From Bacteroidales bacterium (GTDB taxonomy: Bacteria > Bacteroidota > Bacteroidia > Bacteroidales > UBA3824), in contig JAEERW010000013.1 of assembly GCA_016286055.1 (NCBI GenBank), positions 24,926 to 88,925 of the forward strand: DNA of 64,000 bases, given 5' to 3'. Each line of letters opens with the position of its first letter. The stretch's first letter is position 1. The translations under genes were made by a program, and so were the position numbers. The notes under the pieces were generated by a model, which saw only the letters and a list, made by a program, of their open reading frames with translations, had not been told where the DNA came from and searched no databases. Below are positions 49,382 to 58,697 of the stretch, in pieces.

Positions 49382-51109
49382 CTACCAACCAGGGTTCTGT
49401 TTCAAACTTGGGTTAAGAGTAAGAACTTTGTAGGGGAAGGGAAGAAGTTCGTTTTTACCAGTTTTGAAACCTGCTCCTTTGCCTTTGAAAGTAGAACCAG
49501 CGTCAACGGTAATAACAGCTTTGTGTTCAGCAGCACCTTGATCCATAGCATCTTTAAGAATGTAGATAGTATGGTCAGCGGTTTTGAGATTCTCAATGTC
49601 TCCCCAACGAATTTGGTCGACAGCACGACAACCTTCTTGCCACATTTCAAACCATTTTTCGTTCTTAACTTCTTGAAGTGTAAGAGAAGAAGAAATGTGT
49701 TGAGATCCTGCACGATTCTGAATATCGTTCAGGTACTGGAGACCATCGTTGTCGCTTGTTCTTGCGCAAGCCTCAGCGTACATAAGGAGAACCTCTGCGT
49801 AACGCATAATGGTATAGTTAGCATCCCAAGTACCGCACCAGTTCAAGTGACTGTTGTCGGCAGGATCGTGCATAACGGTTTTCCAGGGGAAATAGCCACT
49901 ACAGCCGTAATACTGAGAACCAAATTGGGGATTCAAACCACGGCTTGGATCTTTAGCCTTGAAATCGGTTTTACCAGGTGTCCAAGTAGCGGGATCGTCA
50001 GAAGGCCAAATGATGTCGTAGAGAACCTCCTCGTAAGTCTTAATCCAAGCTTGGCGACGTTTAGAATCCATACCATCGTTAGCGATAAGAGCCTCAGCCC
50101 ACACTTTAGAGGGAGAAATCCAACCCCAACCATCCATATTCAAACGTGGATCAGAACCAGCACCTTGTAGACCCTTGAAGAACTCATAACGCCAGTTAAC
50201 CAAGTAGGGGTAGTTACCCATACCACGGTTGCCAAGATTTGTAACACCGTCTTGATTAGCACCAAGGTTGAATTCGAAAACGATTTCGTCGCAACCTTTA
50301 CCAGCGTGGTGACCAAGAATCTCCATATCATCAACGAGCTTGTAAGCGCCAGAAGAGATAACTTTCTTGAGAGCTGTTTTAGCTCCTGCGTAATCACCTT
50401 TCCAAAGGAGAGCTTTGCCTTTTACAGCATAAGCGAAACCTTCAGTGATGTGGTAACGAGAATTTTTGTCGCCAAGTTTAGCTTTGTCCAAAACATTGAG
50501 TGCAATAGCTTCATCAATCTGATCAACAACCCATTGTAAAACGGCTTGCTGAGATTCAGCATTTTCAGGAAAATCTTCTGCTGTAAGCACTGTTGTTACA
50601 ATCGGAGGAGTACCCCAATAGATAGCAAGCAACAAATGGTTGAAAGCACGCATTACCTGAGCCTCAGCAATACAACGTTTCTTAACTTCTGTATCAGGTG
50701 TTGTGTTGTTGAGAAGGAGGTTACATTTGTGGATAGAACGGTAGAAGGCTTTGTAACCAGCCTCAAGAATATTAAGGTCTGTGTTGAAACGGAAATCGTG
50801 ATACTGACGTTCAGGCTCGCAGTCACCTTCACCTGATCCAGGCATTACAACATCATCGGCCATCCAGTTAGTAAGAGCAATATAAGGAGAGTAGTTCCAA
50901 CCGGTAACATCGCCCATGAAAGCGTAGTTGTCGTAAGTGTCGGAATAAACTGTTACCAATGCAGACTCAGCATCAGCGTCGGTCTGGTAGAAATCCTCAA
51001 TAGAGGCTACACCTTTCTGAGGAATATCTAACCTATCTTCGTTGCAGCTTGTAAAAGCCGTTGCAGCAGTTACAGCAGATAGCAACAATAAATAATTATA
51101 TTTTTTCAT
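49382..51109 (-). CDS. SusD/RagB family outer-membrane glycan-binding lipoprotein
   Basis: 575 residues. Signal MKKYNYLLLLSAVTAATAFTSC with lipobox Cys22. SusD features: IPQKGVASIEDFYQTDADAESALVTVYSDTYDN, TPR-like helices (AEAQVMRAFNHLLLAIYWGTPPIV, AVKGKALLWKGDYAGAKTALKKVI) and a C-terminus with YAEVLLMYAEACAR, WFEMWQEGCRAVDQIRWGD, LLPFPYKVLTLNPSLKQNPGW. It caps the SusC transporter and binds the oligosaccharide on the cell surface. 21 bp after the SusC gene. Confidence 0.93.
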   Translation of the reverse strand: MKKYNYLLLLSAVTAATAFTSCNEDRLDIPQKGVASIEDFYQTDADAESALVTVYSDTYDNYAFMGDVTGWNYSPYIALTNWMADDVVMPGSGEGDCEPERQYHDFRFNTDLNILEAGYKAFYRSIHKCNLLLNNTTPDTEVKKRCIAEAQVMRAFNHLLLAIYWGTPPIVTTVLTAEDFPENAESQQAVLQWVVDQIDEAIALNVLDKAKLGDKNSRYHITEGFAYAVKGKALLWKGDYAGAKTALKKVISSGAYKLVDDMEILGHHAGKGCDEIVFEFNLGANQDGVTNLGNRGMGNYPYLVNWRYEFFKGLQGAGSDPRLNMDGWGWISPSKVWAEALIANDGMDSKRRQAWIKTYEEVLYDIIWPSDDPATWTPGKTDFKAKDPSRGLNPQFGSQYYGCSGYFPWKTVMHDPADNSHLNWCGTWDANYTIMRYAEVLLMYAEACARTSDNDGLQYLNDIQNRAGSQHISSSLTLQEVKNEKWFEMWQEGCRAVDQIRWGDIENLKTADHTIYILKDAMDQGAAEHKAVITVDAGSTFKGKGAGFKTGKNELLPFPYKVLTLNPSLKQNPGW

Positions 51110-51130
51110 AAATTATACTCTTTTTAAAAA

Positions 51131-54100
51131 TTAGAATGTAACATTAACACCGAAAATAATCTGCTTAGCAGAAGGATAAGTACCAAAGTCTAAGCCTAAA
51201 CCGTTGCCGCTGTTAGCAGAAGCAGTTTCTGGATCAAGTCCGATGTAGCTAGTAAATGTGAAGAAGTTTTCAAGAGAAACGTATGCACGCAAGCTGCTCA
51301 TGAAAGCTTTGCTTACGATGCTCTTGGGAAGCGAGTAACCCAACTGAATCTGTTTGATCTTGAAGTAAGATCCGTCGAATACTGTAAGGTCAGAACCGTA
51401 AGCTTTCTCATCCCATTTGTCAACTCTGGGGAATTTAGCAGATGTACTGTTGGGGAACCAAGCGTTGGCATAGAAATAAGAGTAGTTGTTACAGTATTGA
51501 CGGTCAGCACGCCAAGCAGCAGGAACAATCTTGTTGCCCCAAACACCATTACCAAATACTGTGAGGTCGATGCCTTTGTATTCAAGGTTGAGTGTGAGAC
51601 CATAGGTAACTTTGGGAAGACCGCTACCAAGGCAGGCGATGTCACCATCGTTGCCACGAGTGCCGTCACCATCAGTATCAGCGTAAATGATTTCGCCAGT
51701 TACAGGGTCAACACCTTCTGTTTTGTAACCGAACATTGACCACAAGGTTTCACCTATTTGACAACGAGTGTTGATAGGAGAGCCCTGGATACCACGACCA
51801 GCAATATAAGGTACAGTAGGATCAAGGTCAGTAAGTTCGTTTTTAAGAGTAGCCATGTTAGCATTCAAAGAATAGTGGAAGTCGCTGCCGATTTTGTCTT
51901 TCCAGCCGAGTTCCATTTCAATACCTTTGTTTTCAACGTCGCCGGCATTTTTAACTGTAGTACCTACACCAGTCTCGATTACAGGAGTAACTGTTACGAG
52001 AAGACCATCGGTAGTTTTTTTGTACCATTCCAAGCTCAAAGAGAGTCTGCTGTTGAGGAAACGAGCATCGAAACCGATGTTAACCTGTTTAGAATTCTCC
52101 CATTCAAGATTGGGGTTGGGCAAACCGTTGGGAACAGAACCCCAAGAACGTATGCCATCTACTGTATACTGATACCAGTGCTGATTCAACTTCATTACAG
52201 CAGCGTAGGGATAACCGCTAAGTACGTTGATGTTACCATTCTTACCGTAAGATCCGCGGATTTTGAAGAATGAGAGAATATCTGTGCTGATGTTGTCTTT
52301 AATGAAGCTTTCGTTGCTGATTGTCCAACCAGCAGAGAACGATGCGAATTTACCCCAACGTTTATCAGAAGGAAGTTTTGAAGAGTCAAATGCGTCGAGA
52401 CGACCGTTGAACTGAATGCTGTAACGGTTGTCAAAGCTATATGTCAAACGACCAAAGTAAGAAAGGTTGTTGTGGTCGCTAGGAGCGTTTCCAGCTGTTT
52501 TCTTAACTGTATCCAATACATATTCAAGATAGTAATAGTTGGGAGCGTTACCTTTGAAGATGTTATCACCATTTGTACCTTTGGCTTCAACCCAGATATT
52601 GTCAGAGTGAGACTCTTCCCAGCTCATACCAAGCATCACGCCGATATTGTGTTTCTCAGCGAATGTTTTATTGTAGTTGAGGAAGTTTTCCCACTGATAG
52701 TAGGTAGACTGATTGTCAGTACCTTTGATTCTATAATCATCGATTTTTGCAAAAGCGTTGAATACGTAGGGTCTTTCAAACTCGCGAGCGTAGCTCTGAG
52801 CAACTCTGTAACCAAAACGAGAAGTGAATACAAGACCTTCGATAGGATTGAAGTTCAAGTAAGCCAAACCACGGAGAGTGTGACCATGGCTGGGATTCTC
52901 CTCAGTTGCCTGACGAACCAACGGGTTACCAGACTGAGTATTACCAGTAATGGGTGAATATCTGTAATATTTGCCTTCTTCTTCATAAGGAACCCAGACA
53001 CCAGCTTGAAGAGCGTTTTTCTGAGCGTCGATAAGTTCATCTTCTGTACAGTAAGGTCCGAAAAGCGGGTCAGATGTGATAGCACCAAGCATTGCACTAC
53101 CGTTGTCGTTCTGCTGCGAAAGCGATTGAGTTTCCCATCTTTCCAAAGAGTTGTTAGTACCAACTGTTAACCATTTTTTGATTTTGTATTCGCCGTTGGC
53201 CTGAAGAGTTACTCTCTTATATTTATCTTTGCTTCCTTTGTAGATACCGTCTTGATTAACGTTGTTCAAAGCCAAGAAGTAAGAGCCACGGTCGTTACCA
53301 CCTTGGAATCCGATGGTGTGACGAGAGTTCCATGTATCCTCGAATACTTCGTCCTGCCAAGAGATGTCGTCAGTACCATTGTATCCAAGAACTTTCATGT
53401 CTTCAACGGTATTGCCGAATACGTCGTAGTAGTAACGGAGGTAAGCGTCGCGCTGGAGAACGTTGATGCTTCCAGCCAAAGAGCTGAGGCCCCACTGACC
53501 ATTATAGAAAATTGTACCGTCTTTTGCTTTAGAACCAGATTTGGTAGTGATAAGAACAACACCGTTACCAGCTTGAGCACCGTAGATAGCAGCCGAAGCA
53601 GCATCTTTAAGGATCTCCATGCTCTCGATCATTTCAGGGTCGAGGTACTGGATGTTGTCAACTTTCAAACCGTCAACAATCAAAAGCGGGCCAACGTTAC
53701 CAGAGTTCGAAGATACACCACGAACGCGGATTTCTGAGCCTTTACCAGGAGCACCAGAGTTAGTTAATACTTGGATACCAGCAGCTTTACCTTGGAGAGC
53801 TGCGGCAGCGTCAGATGTAGAGCGGTTTTTCATGTCGTCTTCGCCAACCGAAGCAACTGAACCGGTAACGTCAGATTTCTTCATTGTACCGTAACCTACA
53901 ACCACTACTGTTTCTGTGATTTTGTCGTCGGTGTTAAGACCAACGGGAAGGTTAGTTTTACCATTAACAAATACGGTTTGTGTAACATAACCGATATAAG
54001 AGAATGTTAATGATGCGTCACCAGGGCAGCTGATAGTATAGTTACCATCAATGTCGGTGATAGTTCCGTTCTGTGTTCCCGTCTGAACAACGGTAACACC

Positions 54101-54217
54101 AATAAGGGGCTCATTTGTAGAGGCATCGAACACCTTGCCGGATACAGTGATGTTCTGAGCGCTCAGAGCAAATGGGAACAGTAATGTCAACAGTCCCAAT
54201 AAAAAAAATTGTCTCAT
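51131..54217 (-). CDS. SusC/RagA family TonB-dependent outer-membrane transporter
   Basis: 1028 residues. Signal MRQFFLLGLLTLLFPFALSAQ, a carboxypeptidase-like regulatory domain (ITVSGKVFDASTNEPLIGVTVVQTG), a plug (TETVVVVGYGTMKKSDVTGSV; MESMEILKDAASAAIYGAQAGNGVVLITTK) and a 22-strand barrel ending IIFGVNVTF. It imports the glycan captured by SusD, powered by TonB. No glycosidase gene adjoins the pair, so the substrate cannot be inferred from context. Confidence 0.94.
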   Translation of the reverse strand: MRQFFLLGLLTLLFPFALSAQNITVSGKVFDASTNEPLIGVTVVQTGTQNGTITDIDGNYTISCPGDASLTFSYIGYVTQTVFVNGKTNLPVGLNTDDKITETVVVVGYGTMKKSDVTGSVASVGEDDMKNRSTSDAAAALQGKAAGIQVLTNSGAPGKGSEIRVRGVSSNSGNVGPLLIVDGLKVDNIQYLDPEMIESMEILKDAASAAIYGAQAGNGVVLITTKSGSKAKDGTIFYNGQWGLSSLAGSINVLQRDAYLRYYYDVFGNTVEDMKVLGYNGTDDISWQDEVFEDTWNSRHTIGFQGGNDRGSYFLALNNVNQDGIYKGSKDKYKRVTLQANGEYKIKKWLTVGTNNSLERWETQSLSQQNDNGSAMLGAITSDPLFGPYCTEDELIDAQKNALQAGVWVPYEEEGKYYRYSPITGNTQSGNPLVRQATEENPSHGHTLRGLAYLNFNPIEGLVFTSRFGYRVAQSYAREFERPYVFNAFAKIDDYRIKGTDNQSTYYQWENFLNYNKTFAEKHNIGVMLGMSWEESHSDNIWVEAKGTNGDNIFKGNAPNYYYLEYVLDTVKKTAGNAPSDHNNLSYFGRLTYSFDNRYSIQFNGRLDAFDSSKLPSDKRWGKFASFSAGWTISNESFIKDNISTDILSFFKIRGSYGKNGNINVLSGYPYAAVMKLNQHWYQYTVDGIRSWGSVPNGLPNPNLEWENSKQVNIGFDARFLNSRLSLSLEWYKKTTDGLLVTVTPVIETGVGTTVKNAGDVENKGIEMELGWKDKIGSDFHYSLNANMATLKNELTDLDPTVPYIAGRGIQGSPINTRCQIGETLWSMFGYKTEGVDPVTGEIIYADTDGDGTRGNDGDIACLGSGLPKVTYGLTLNLEYKGIDLTVFGNGVWGNKIVPAAWRADRQYCNNYSYFYANAWFPNSTSAKFPRVDKWDEKAYGSDLTVFDGSYFKIKQIQLGYSLPKSIVSKAFMSSLRAYVSLENFFTFTSYIGLDPETASANSGNGLGLDFGTYPSAKQIIFGVNVTF

Positions 54218-54680
54218 AAAAAATACTTTAATTCAGTTAATAAAATGAATCGATTTAAGTTTTTAGGACTTTTTTAGGCAAATTATGCCGAGGTATCCTA
54301 ACCTCCATTGGTTTGTTTTCGTTTTTTTTCTTTTTCTATGTCATAGTGAATATTAATTTTGGTTACATATATATTAAGTGTCTGTAAAAATTGTCTAAAC
54401 CATAGTTAAATTTTTCGCTTTCGGTTACAGACAAACTTAAACAAATCAGTCTAGATTATTCAAAAAGTGCAAAGCGTATTAATTTTAATAATGTAACAAT
54501 AAGTTTAAAACTTGTGATAATTGGGTATTTTTTTAAAATTTGCAACACCATATCACAAATTCTAAACGCAATTTAGGCGGAGATATGGCAAACAATGTTA
54601 AAAAATGTTACCTAAATCGGGAGGGCAAAAGGAAGAAAAGATGTTAATATTAACATAAAGAGAAGTAAAAAACGAGTAGG
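54218..54680. other. 463-bp gap upstream of SusC
   Basis: A/T-rich and non-coding. It holds small inverted repeats (GAGGT/ACCTC near 54289-54304) and a near-consensus ATAATTTG -7 on the minus strand near 54279-54286, but no full promoter that I can fix. A binding site for the regulator encoded at 54681-56321 would be expected here. Confidence 0.5.
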
Positions 54681-56321
54681 TTATTCAGAGTTGAGCCCTT
54701 GTAAGCGGTACTGCTTGGGCGAAATATTGAATTGCTTGAGAAACGAGGTGCAGAAATAAGACTGTGAACCAAATCCTGTGATGTCGGCTATCTCCTTTAT
54801 AGACATATCCTTGTTTAATAGAAGCTCGGCAGCTGTATTAAGGCGGGTGATGCGGATAAACTCGTTGGGATTCTGTCCAGTGATTGACTTAAACTTACGC
54901 TGAAAATGACCTCGGCTCATTCCAATTTCATCGCTGAGCGTTTCTACATTGAGATTAGGATCAGAAAGACGCTTATTGATAACCAAGGTTACACGTTGAA
55001 GCAAATCGCGTTCGCCAATAGATGTTATACGCCCTTCGGGGAGCGAAATGTTATTGGAGTATTTGTTTTTAAGCACCTTGCGTTGTTCGATAAGTTTGGT
55101 AACAATCATAGAGAGATATCTGAAATCGAACGGTTTGGAGATAAACCTATCAACACCGCTCTCTGCGCACTCGATACGTGTTTGGAGAGAGTCGTTGACC
55201 GACAACACCATAACAGGAATATGGCAACTGTCGAAATTCTTTTTTAAATTGCGGCACATCGACAAGCCATCGAGTTTCGGCAAATTGATTTCGGTAATAA
55301 CCAAATCAGGAAGAGTGGCAAGAGCCTTGTCTAAACCTGTTTTGCCGTTAGAAGCAGTTTCCACATTGTAAAGAGGCGACAACAATGCCGACATATAATT
55401 AAGGATACTATTGTCGGAATCTACTATCAGCACAGTTTCAGTGCCACCCTCCTTGCCGTCGCCCGATACCCTGAGGCTGTTTTTGCTTTTGGGCAGCACC
55501 ACAGGCTTGAGATGTTCAAACGAATCGGCTAAAATGTTGGTCTTGAACTCGGTGCCGGGTGTAAGCCTTATGGCAAACATAATTCCGTTTTCACCAAATT
55601 TGGAGGCACTTACAGATCCATGATGAAGAGATACTATATAACACATAAACCATAAACCCGAGTAACTGTTTGGAAGAATGGCATTGGGTAGCATAGAAAG
55701 AGAAGACTGTTTCAACAATTGGGACACCTTATCAAAATCAAATCCTGTATCGCTCTCACAAAGGCGTATCAATATGTCATTTTCAACAGAATCAATAGAA
55801 ATTGAAACTGATTTATTATTAGGAACATAGGAAACATATTCTGACAAGATGACAAATAGGGCGGCGTCGATTTTATCGCGATCAACATAAGAATTGTATG
55901 AAACCAATTTGGAATCAAACGACAAAGCAACATTATGTTGTTCGGCAACAGGCTGAAAACCAGCACAAATATCCGACACAAAAGAGACTAAATCTGTGTT
56001 TTCAGCCACCAAATTAGAGCGTGAGCGGCTATCAGCAATAATGTCGGAAAAACGTAGAAGACGGTTGGCATTGCCAAGCATAAAAGCAAACAGCGACTTG
56101 CGTTCATCCGACAAATCATCAGAATCAGACAGCTGCCTAAGTGGTGTTATTAAATTAGATATAGGTGTACGAAAAAGGTTGTAAATGGTATAAAACATAT
56201 TTTTTTCGCGGTTATACTTGCGTATCAACCGTTTGCTGATTATTATAACCAGCACCAAACATAGCACCACCAAAAACAGCGAGCCAAATATGGCAACATT
56301 GTTAAATAAGCTAATATTCAT
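54681..56321 (-). CDS. Sensorless HTCS-like regulator: pseudokinase, altered receiver and AraC domain
   Basis: 546 residues. One N-terminal membrane helix (FGSLFLVVLCLVLVIIISK) replaces the large periplasmic sensor of hybrid two-component systems. The HisKA-like helix reads YNLFRTPISNL with Asn48 where the phospho-His should be. The ATPase domain has lost the N-box Asn. A receiver (TVLIVDSDNS, D301/D303; SKPFD) has Glu344 (VITEINLP) at the phospho-Asp position. A C-terminal AraC domain follows (LNVETLSDEIGMSRGHFQRKF, SIKEIADITGFGSQSYF). It is upstream of and co-oriented with susC/susD, so it probably controls them, apparently without phosphotransfer. Confidence 0.85.
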   Translation of the reverse strand: MNISLFNNVAIFGSLFLVVLCLVLVIIISKRLIRKYNREKNMFYTIYNLFRTPISNLITPLRQLSDSDDLSDERKSLFAFMLGNANRLLRFSDIIADSRSRSNLVAENTDLVSFVSDICAGFQPVAEQHNVALSFDSKLVSYNSYVDRDKIDAALFVILSEYVSYVPNNKSVSISIDSVENDILIRLCESDTGFDFDKVSQLLKQSSLSMLPNAILPNSYSGLWFMCYIVSLHHGSVSASKFGENGIMFAIRLTPGTEFKTNILADSFEHLKPVVLPKSKNSLRVSGDGKEGGTETVLIVDSDNSILNYMSALLSPLYNVETASNGKTGLDKALATLPDLVITEINLPKLDGLSMCRNLKKNFDSCHIPVMVLSVNDSLQTRIECAESGVDRFISKPFDFRYLSMIVTKLIEQRKVLKNKYSNNISLPEGRITSIGERDLLQRVTLVINKRLSDPNLNVETLSDEIGMSRGHFQRKFKSITGQNPNEFIRITRLNTAAELLLNKDMSIKEIADITGFGSQSYFCTSFLKQFNISPKQYRLQGLNSE

Positions 56322-56425
56322 ATTTGACAGATTTAGAAAATTAGAGAACAGATTTTAAAATAAACAAGCAAAGGAAAGCAAAAAAAAGGAAATTTCAAAA
56401 TTTGCACCTAAAAATATCACAAAAA

Positions 56426-56433
56426 CAAAGATA
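56426..56433 (-). promoter_or_regulatory. Candidate -7 box of the regulator gene
   Basis: TATCTTTG on the minus strand about 105 bp before the start at 56321; a CAAA at 56448-56451 is too close for a standard -33. Confidence 0.35.
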
Positions 56434-56470
56434 AACAGCACACGAATCAAAAAAAATCTCAAAAACTAAA

Positions 56471-57565
56471 TTACTGAATCCATGGATTAGCGAAGCGTTC
56501 GTCGTGCAAAAAGGCGGTATCGCTGAGGGTGAATAAAAATGCTTTTAAGTCGTTTAAGTCGTGCTGCGAAAGGTGCATTCCTCCGTGATTAGTGTTGATG
56601 GAGAGCGGATCGATATAGGGTGAGCGTTTGAGACCGTTGTTGTAAAACTCGAGCACATCGTCTAAGGTTTTAAAACGACCGTCGTGCATATATGGCGCTG
56701 TGAATTGAATATTTCTTAGGGTGGGCACACGGTACTTGCCTCTATCCAAAGGATTTTGAGTTACCGCCGAGCGATCGTTTTGACCTTCAAAATCAATATC
56801 CTTAGCGTTGTTCATAAAAAGGTTGGTGGTCCAGAGTGGCAAAGCGGGCGAACCATGACAATGGAAACAGTCTGCACCCTCTGTGGTAAAGAGCATCAAA
56901 CCGCGCATTTCGGATTTAGTGAGCTGCTCCTCCCCTGCCATAAAACGGTCGAACTTAGAATTGAAACTTACCAGCGACCTTACAAACTGCGCAATAGCTT
57001 TGGAAATCAATTCGATGTTAATATCAGTGGTACCAAAAGCCTTGTAAAACAATTCGCGGTAATGAGGGTCTTTCTTAATAAGTTTTACAGCAGTGGCAGT
57101 GTCGCCGTCCATTTCGTGAGAAGCAGTAATCGACATTACCACAGTGGTTTCGATATTCTTGCCGTTCTCCTTATTAATATAGCCGTTCCAAAAATAACCA
57201 GAATTATTCCACACAAGATTAACGAGTGGGAGCATCACATTGGGAGTTTTTTTGCCAGAATTACCCACAGGACGTCCATCTTCATATACATCGGTACCAC
57301 ACTCAAACGAATATTGTTGCTTATGACAAGTGGCACAACTCATTGGACGCTTGGTATCGCCCGACAGCCGTTCGTCGTAAAACAGATAACGCCCGAGCCT
57401 TACTCCGTCGACAGTCATAGGATTGTCGGCGGGAATATTAAGCGAGTCGGGAAAAACTGGCACGTCTAAATCATAAGGCACTGGTTCGTATGAAAATTGC
57501 GGCGCACGATTGGCACACGACACTGCCAACACACAAAAAACGACAAACAAGCAGCAGTATTTCAT
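56471..57565 (-). CDS. Di-haem cytochrome c peroxidase lipoprotein
   Basis: 364 residues. Signal with lipobox VSC (Cys17). Two haem c sites: C77-ATC-H81 and C233-FHC-H237. CCP/MauG family features include GRYLFYDERLSGD, FWNG, YRVPTLRNIQFTAPYMHDGRFKTLDDVLEFYN and LKAFLFTLSD. It reduces hydrogen peroxide in the periplasm using electrons from small carriers. Last gene of a five-gene leftward run, 8 bp after apt. Confidence 0.9.
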   Translation of the reverse strand: MKYCCLFVVFCVLAVSCANRAPQFSYEPVPYDLDVPVFPDSLNIPADNPMTVDGVRLGRYLFYDERLSGDTKRPMSCATCHKQQYSFECGTDVYEDGRPVGNSGKKTPNVMLPLVNLVWNNSGYFWNGYINKENGKNIETTVVMSITASHEMDGDTATAVKLIKKDPHYRELFYKAFGTTDINIELISKAIAQFVRSLVSFNSKFDRFMAGEEQLTKSEMRGLMLFTTEGADCFHCHGSPALPLWTTNLFMNNAKDIDFEGQNDRSAVTQNPLDRGKYRVPTLRNIQFTAPYMHDGRFKTLDDVLEFYNNGLKRSPYIDPLSINTNHGGMHLSQHDLNDLKAFLFTLSDTAFLHDERFANPWIQ

Positions 57566-57573
57566 AGGAATGA

Positions 57574-58101
57574 TTATTTCCCAGGATACTTAACCACCGA
57601 AGCCACGTCGTACTGAGCGAGTTTTTTGCGGCCACCGAGCCCTTCGAGTTCAATAAGGAAGATAATTTTCACTACCTTGCCACCGCATTTTTCGATAAGT
57701 TTGGCAGCTGCCTCGATAGTTCCGCCGGTAGCAATAAGGTCGTCGACAAGCACAACTCTCTGACCTGGTTTGATAGAGTCTTTATGAATTTCAATAGTGG
57801 CTGTACCGTATTCAAGGTTGTAGGTTTGTTCGTAGGTTTCGCGAGGGAGTTTGCCCTTTTTGCGGACAGGGATAAATGGTTTGCACGCCTTGTAAGCGAG
57901 GGGCATTCCAAAAATAAAACCACGCGCCTCTGCTCCGGCAATTACATCGAACTCAACGCCAGCAATGAGTTTGTAAAGTTCGTCGATAGATAGCTGAAGG
58001 CCTTCGCCGCTGTCGAGAACGCCTGTAACATCCCTAAACATAATTCCCGGTTCAGGAAAATTAGGTATAGTAATTATATAATCTTCAATTTTTTTTGACA
58101 T
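57574..58101 (-). CDS. apt: Adenine phosphoribosyltransferase
   Basis: 175 residues. The PRPP-binding motif is VVLVDDLIATGGTI; other APT marks are FPEPGIMFRDVTGVL, AGAEARGFIFG and VRKKGKLPRETYEQTYNLEYG. Cytosolic salvage of adenine to AMP. 24 bp after the DJ-1 family gene. Confidence 0.95.
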   Translation of the reverse strand: MSKKIEDYIITIPNFPEPGIMFRDVTGVLDSGEGLQLSIDELYKLIAGVEFDVIAGAEARGFIFGMPLAYKACKPFIPVRKKGKLPRETYEQTYNLEYGTATIEIHKDSIKPGQRVVLVDDLIATGGTIEAAAKLIEKCGGKVVKIIFLIELEGLGGRKKLAQYDVASVVKYPGK

Positions 58102-58125
58102 GACATTAAATTATTAATCAACAAG

Positions 58126-58680
58126 TTACAATAATTCCATTCCTTTTTTGATTTTAGCCACAGCCTCATCGCCTGCGAGAATGCGTGCAAGTTCGATGGC
58201 AAGATCAATAGAATGTCCTGCGCCAATAGCGGTGACAAGATTGCCGTCGCGTTCAATAGCACGTCCTGTATAGTTGTAGTTGACCGACATCTCGTTTTTG
58301 CAACACGAGTGTGAGGTAATAGATTTACCAAAGGCAATCTGGTTTTTGAGCAGTACTGTAGGAGCACCGCAGATGGCAGCAAGAAGTTTGCCCGATTCGT
58401 ACTGTAGCTTTGCAATACGACCTACGACTGGATCCTTAGCAAGGTTTTCATATCCCGGATAACCGCCAGGAAGATAAATAAGGTCGGCATCGTTGAAATT
58501 ACGGATTTCGGATATGAGCAAGTCAGCCTCCACCTTAACATTGTTGGATGCCCTCACTACCTCCAAATTGCTGATAGACACTGTTTTAACATCTATGCCG
58601 CCACGACAGAAAACATCGTAAGGCGCAAGAGCCTCAATCAATTCAAAACCATCAGCAAGTAAAATATAAGCCTTTTTCAT
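58126..58680 (-). CDS. DJ-1/PfpI family protein (YajL-like)
   Basis: 184 residues. Starts MKKAYILLADGFELIEALAPYDVFCRGG; the nucleophile elbow is AAICGAPTVL (Cys104), paired with the N-terminal Glu (DGFELIEA). The family includes YajL and human DJ-1, linked to oxidative stress and glyoxal detoxification. Its placement beside a peroxidase and thioredoxin-like genes fits a stress role. ATG 58680 is preferred to the TTG at 58686. Confidence 0.88.
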   Translation of the reverse strand: MKKAYILLADGFELIEALAPYDVFCRGGIDVKTVSISNLEVVRASNNVKVEADLLISEIRNFNDADLIYLPGGYPGYENLAKDPVVGRIAKLQYESGKLLAAICGAPTVLLKNQIAFGKSITSHSCCKNEMSVNYNYTGRAIERDGNLVTAIGAGHSIDLAIELARILAGDEAVAKIKKGMELL

Positions 58681-58697
58681 AAACAAATAAATTATAA

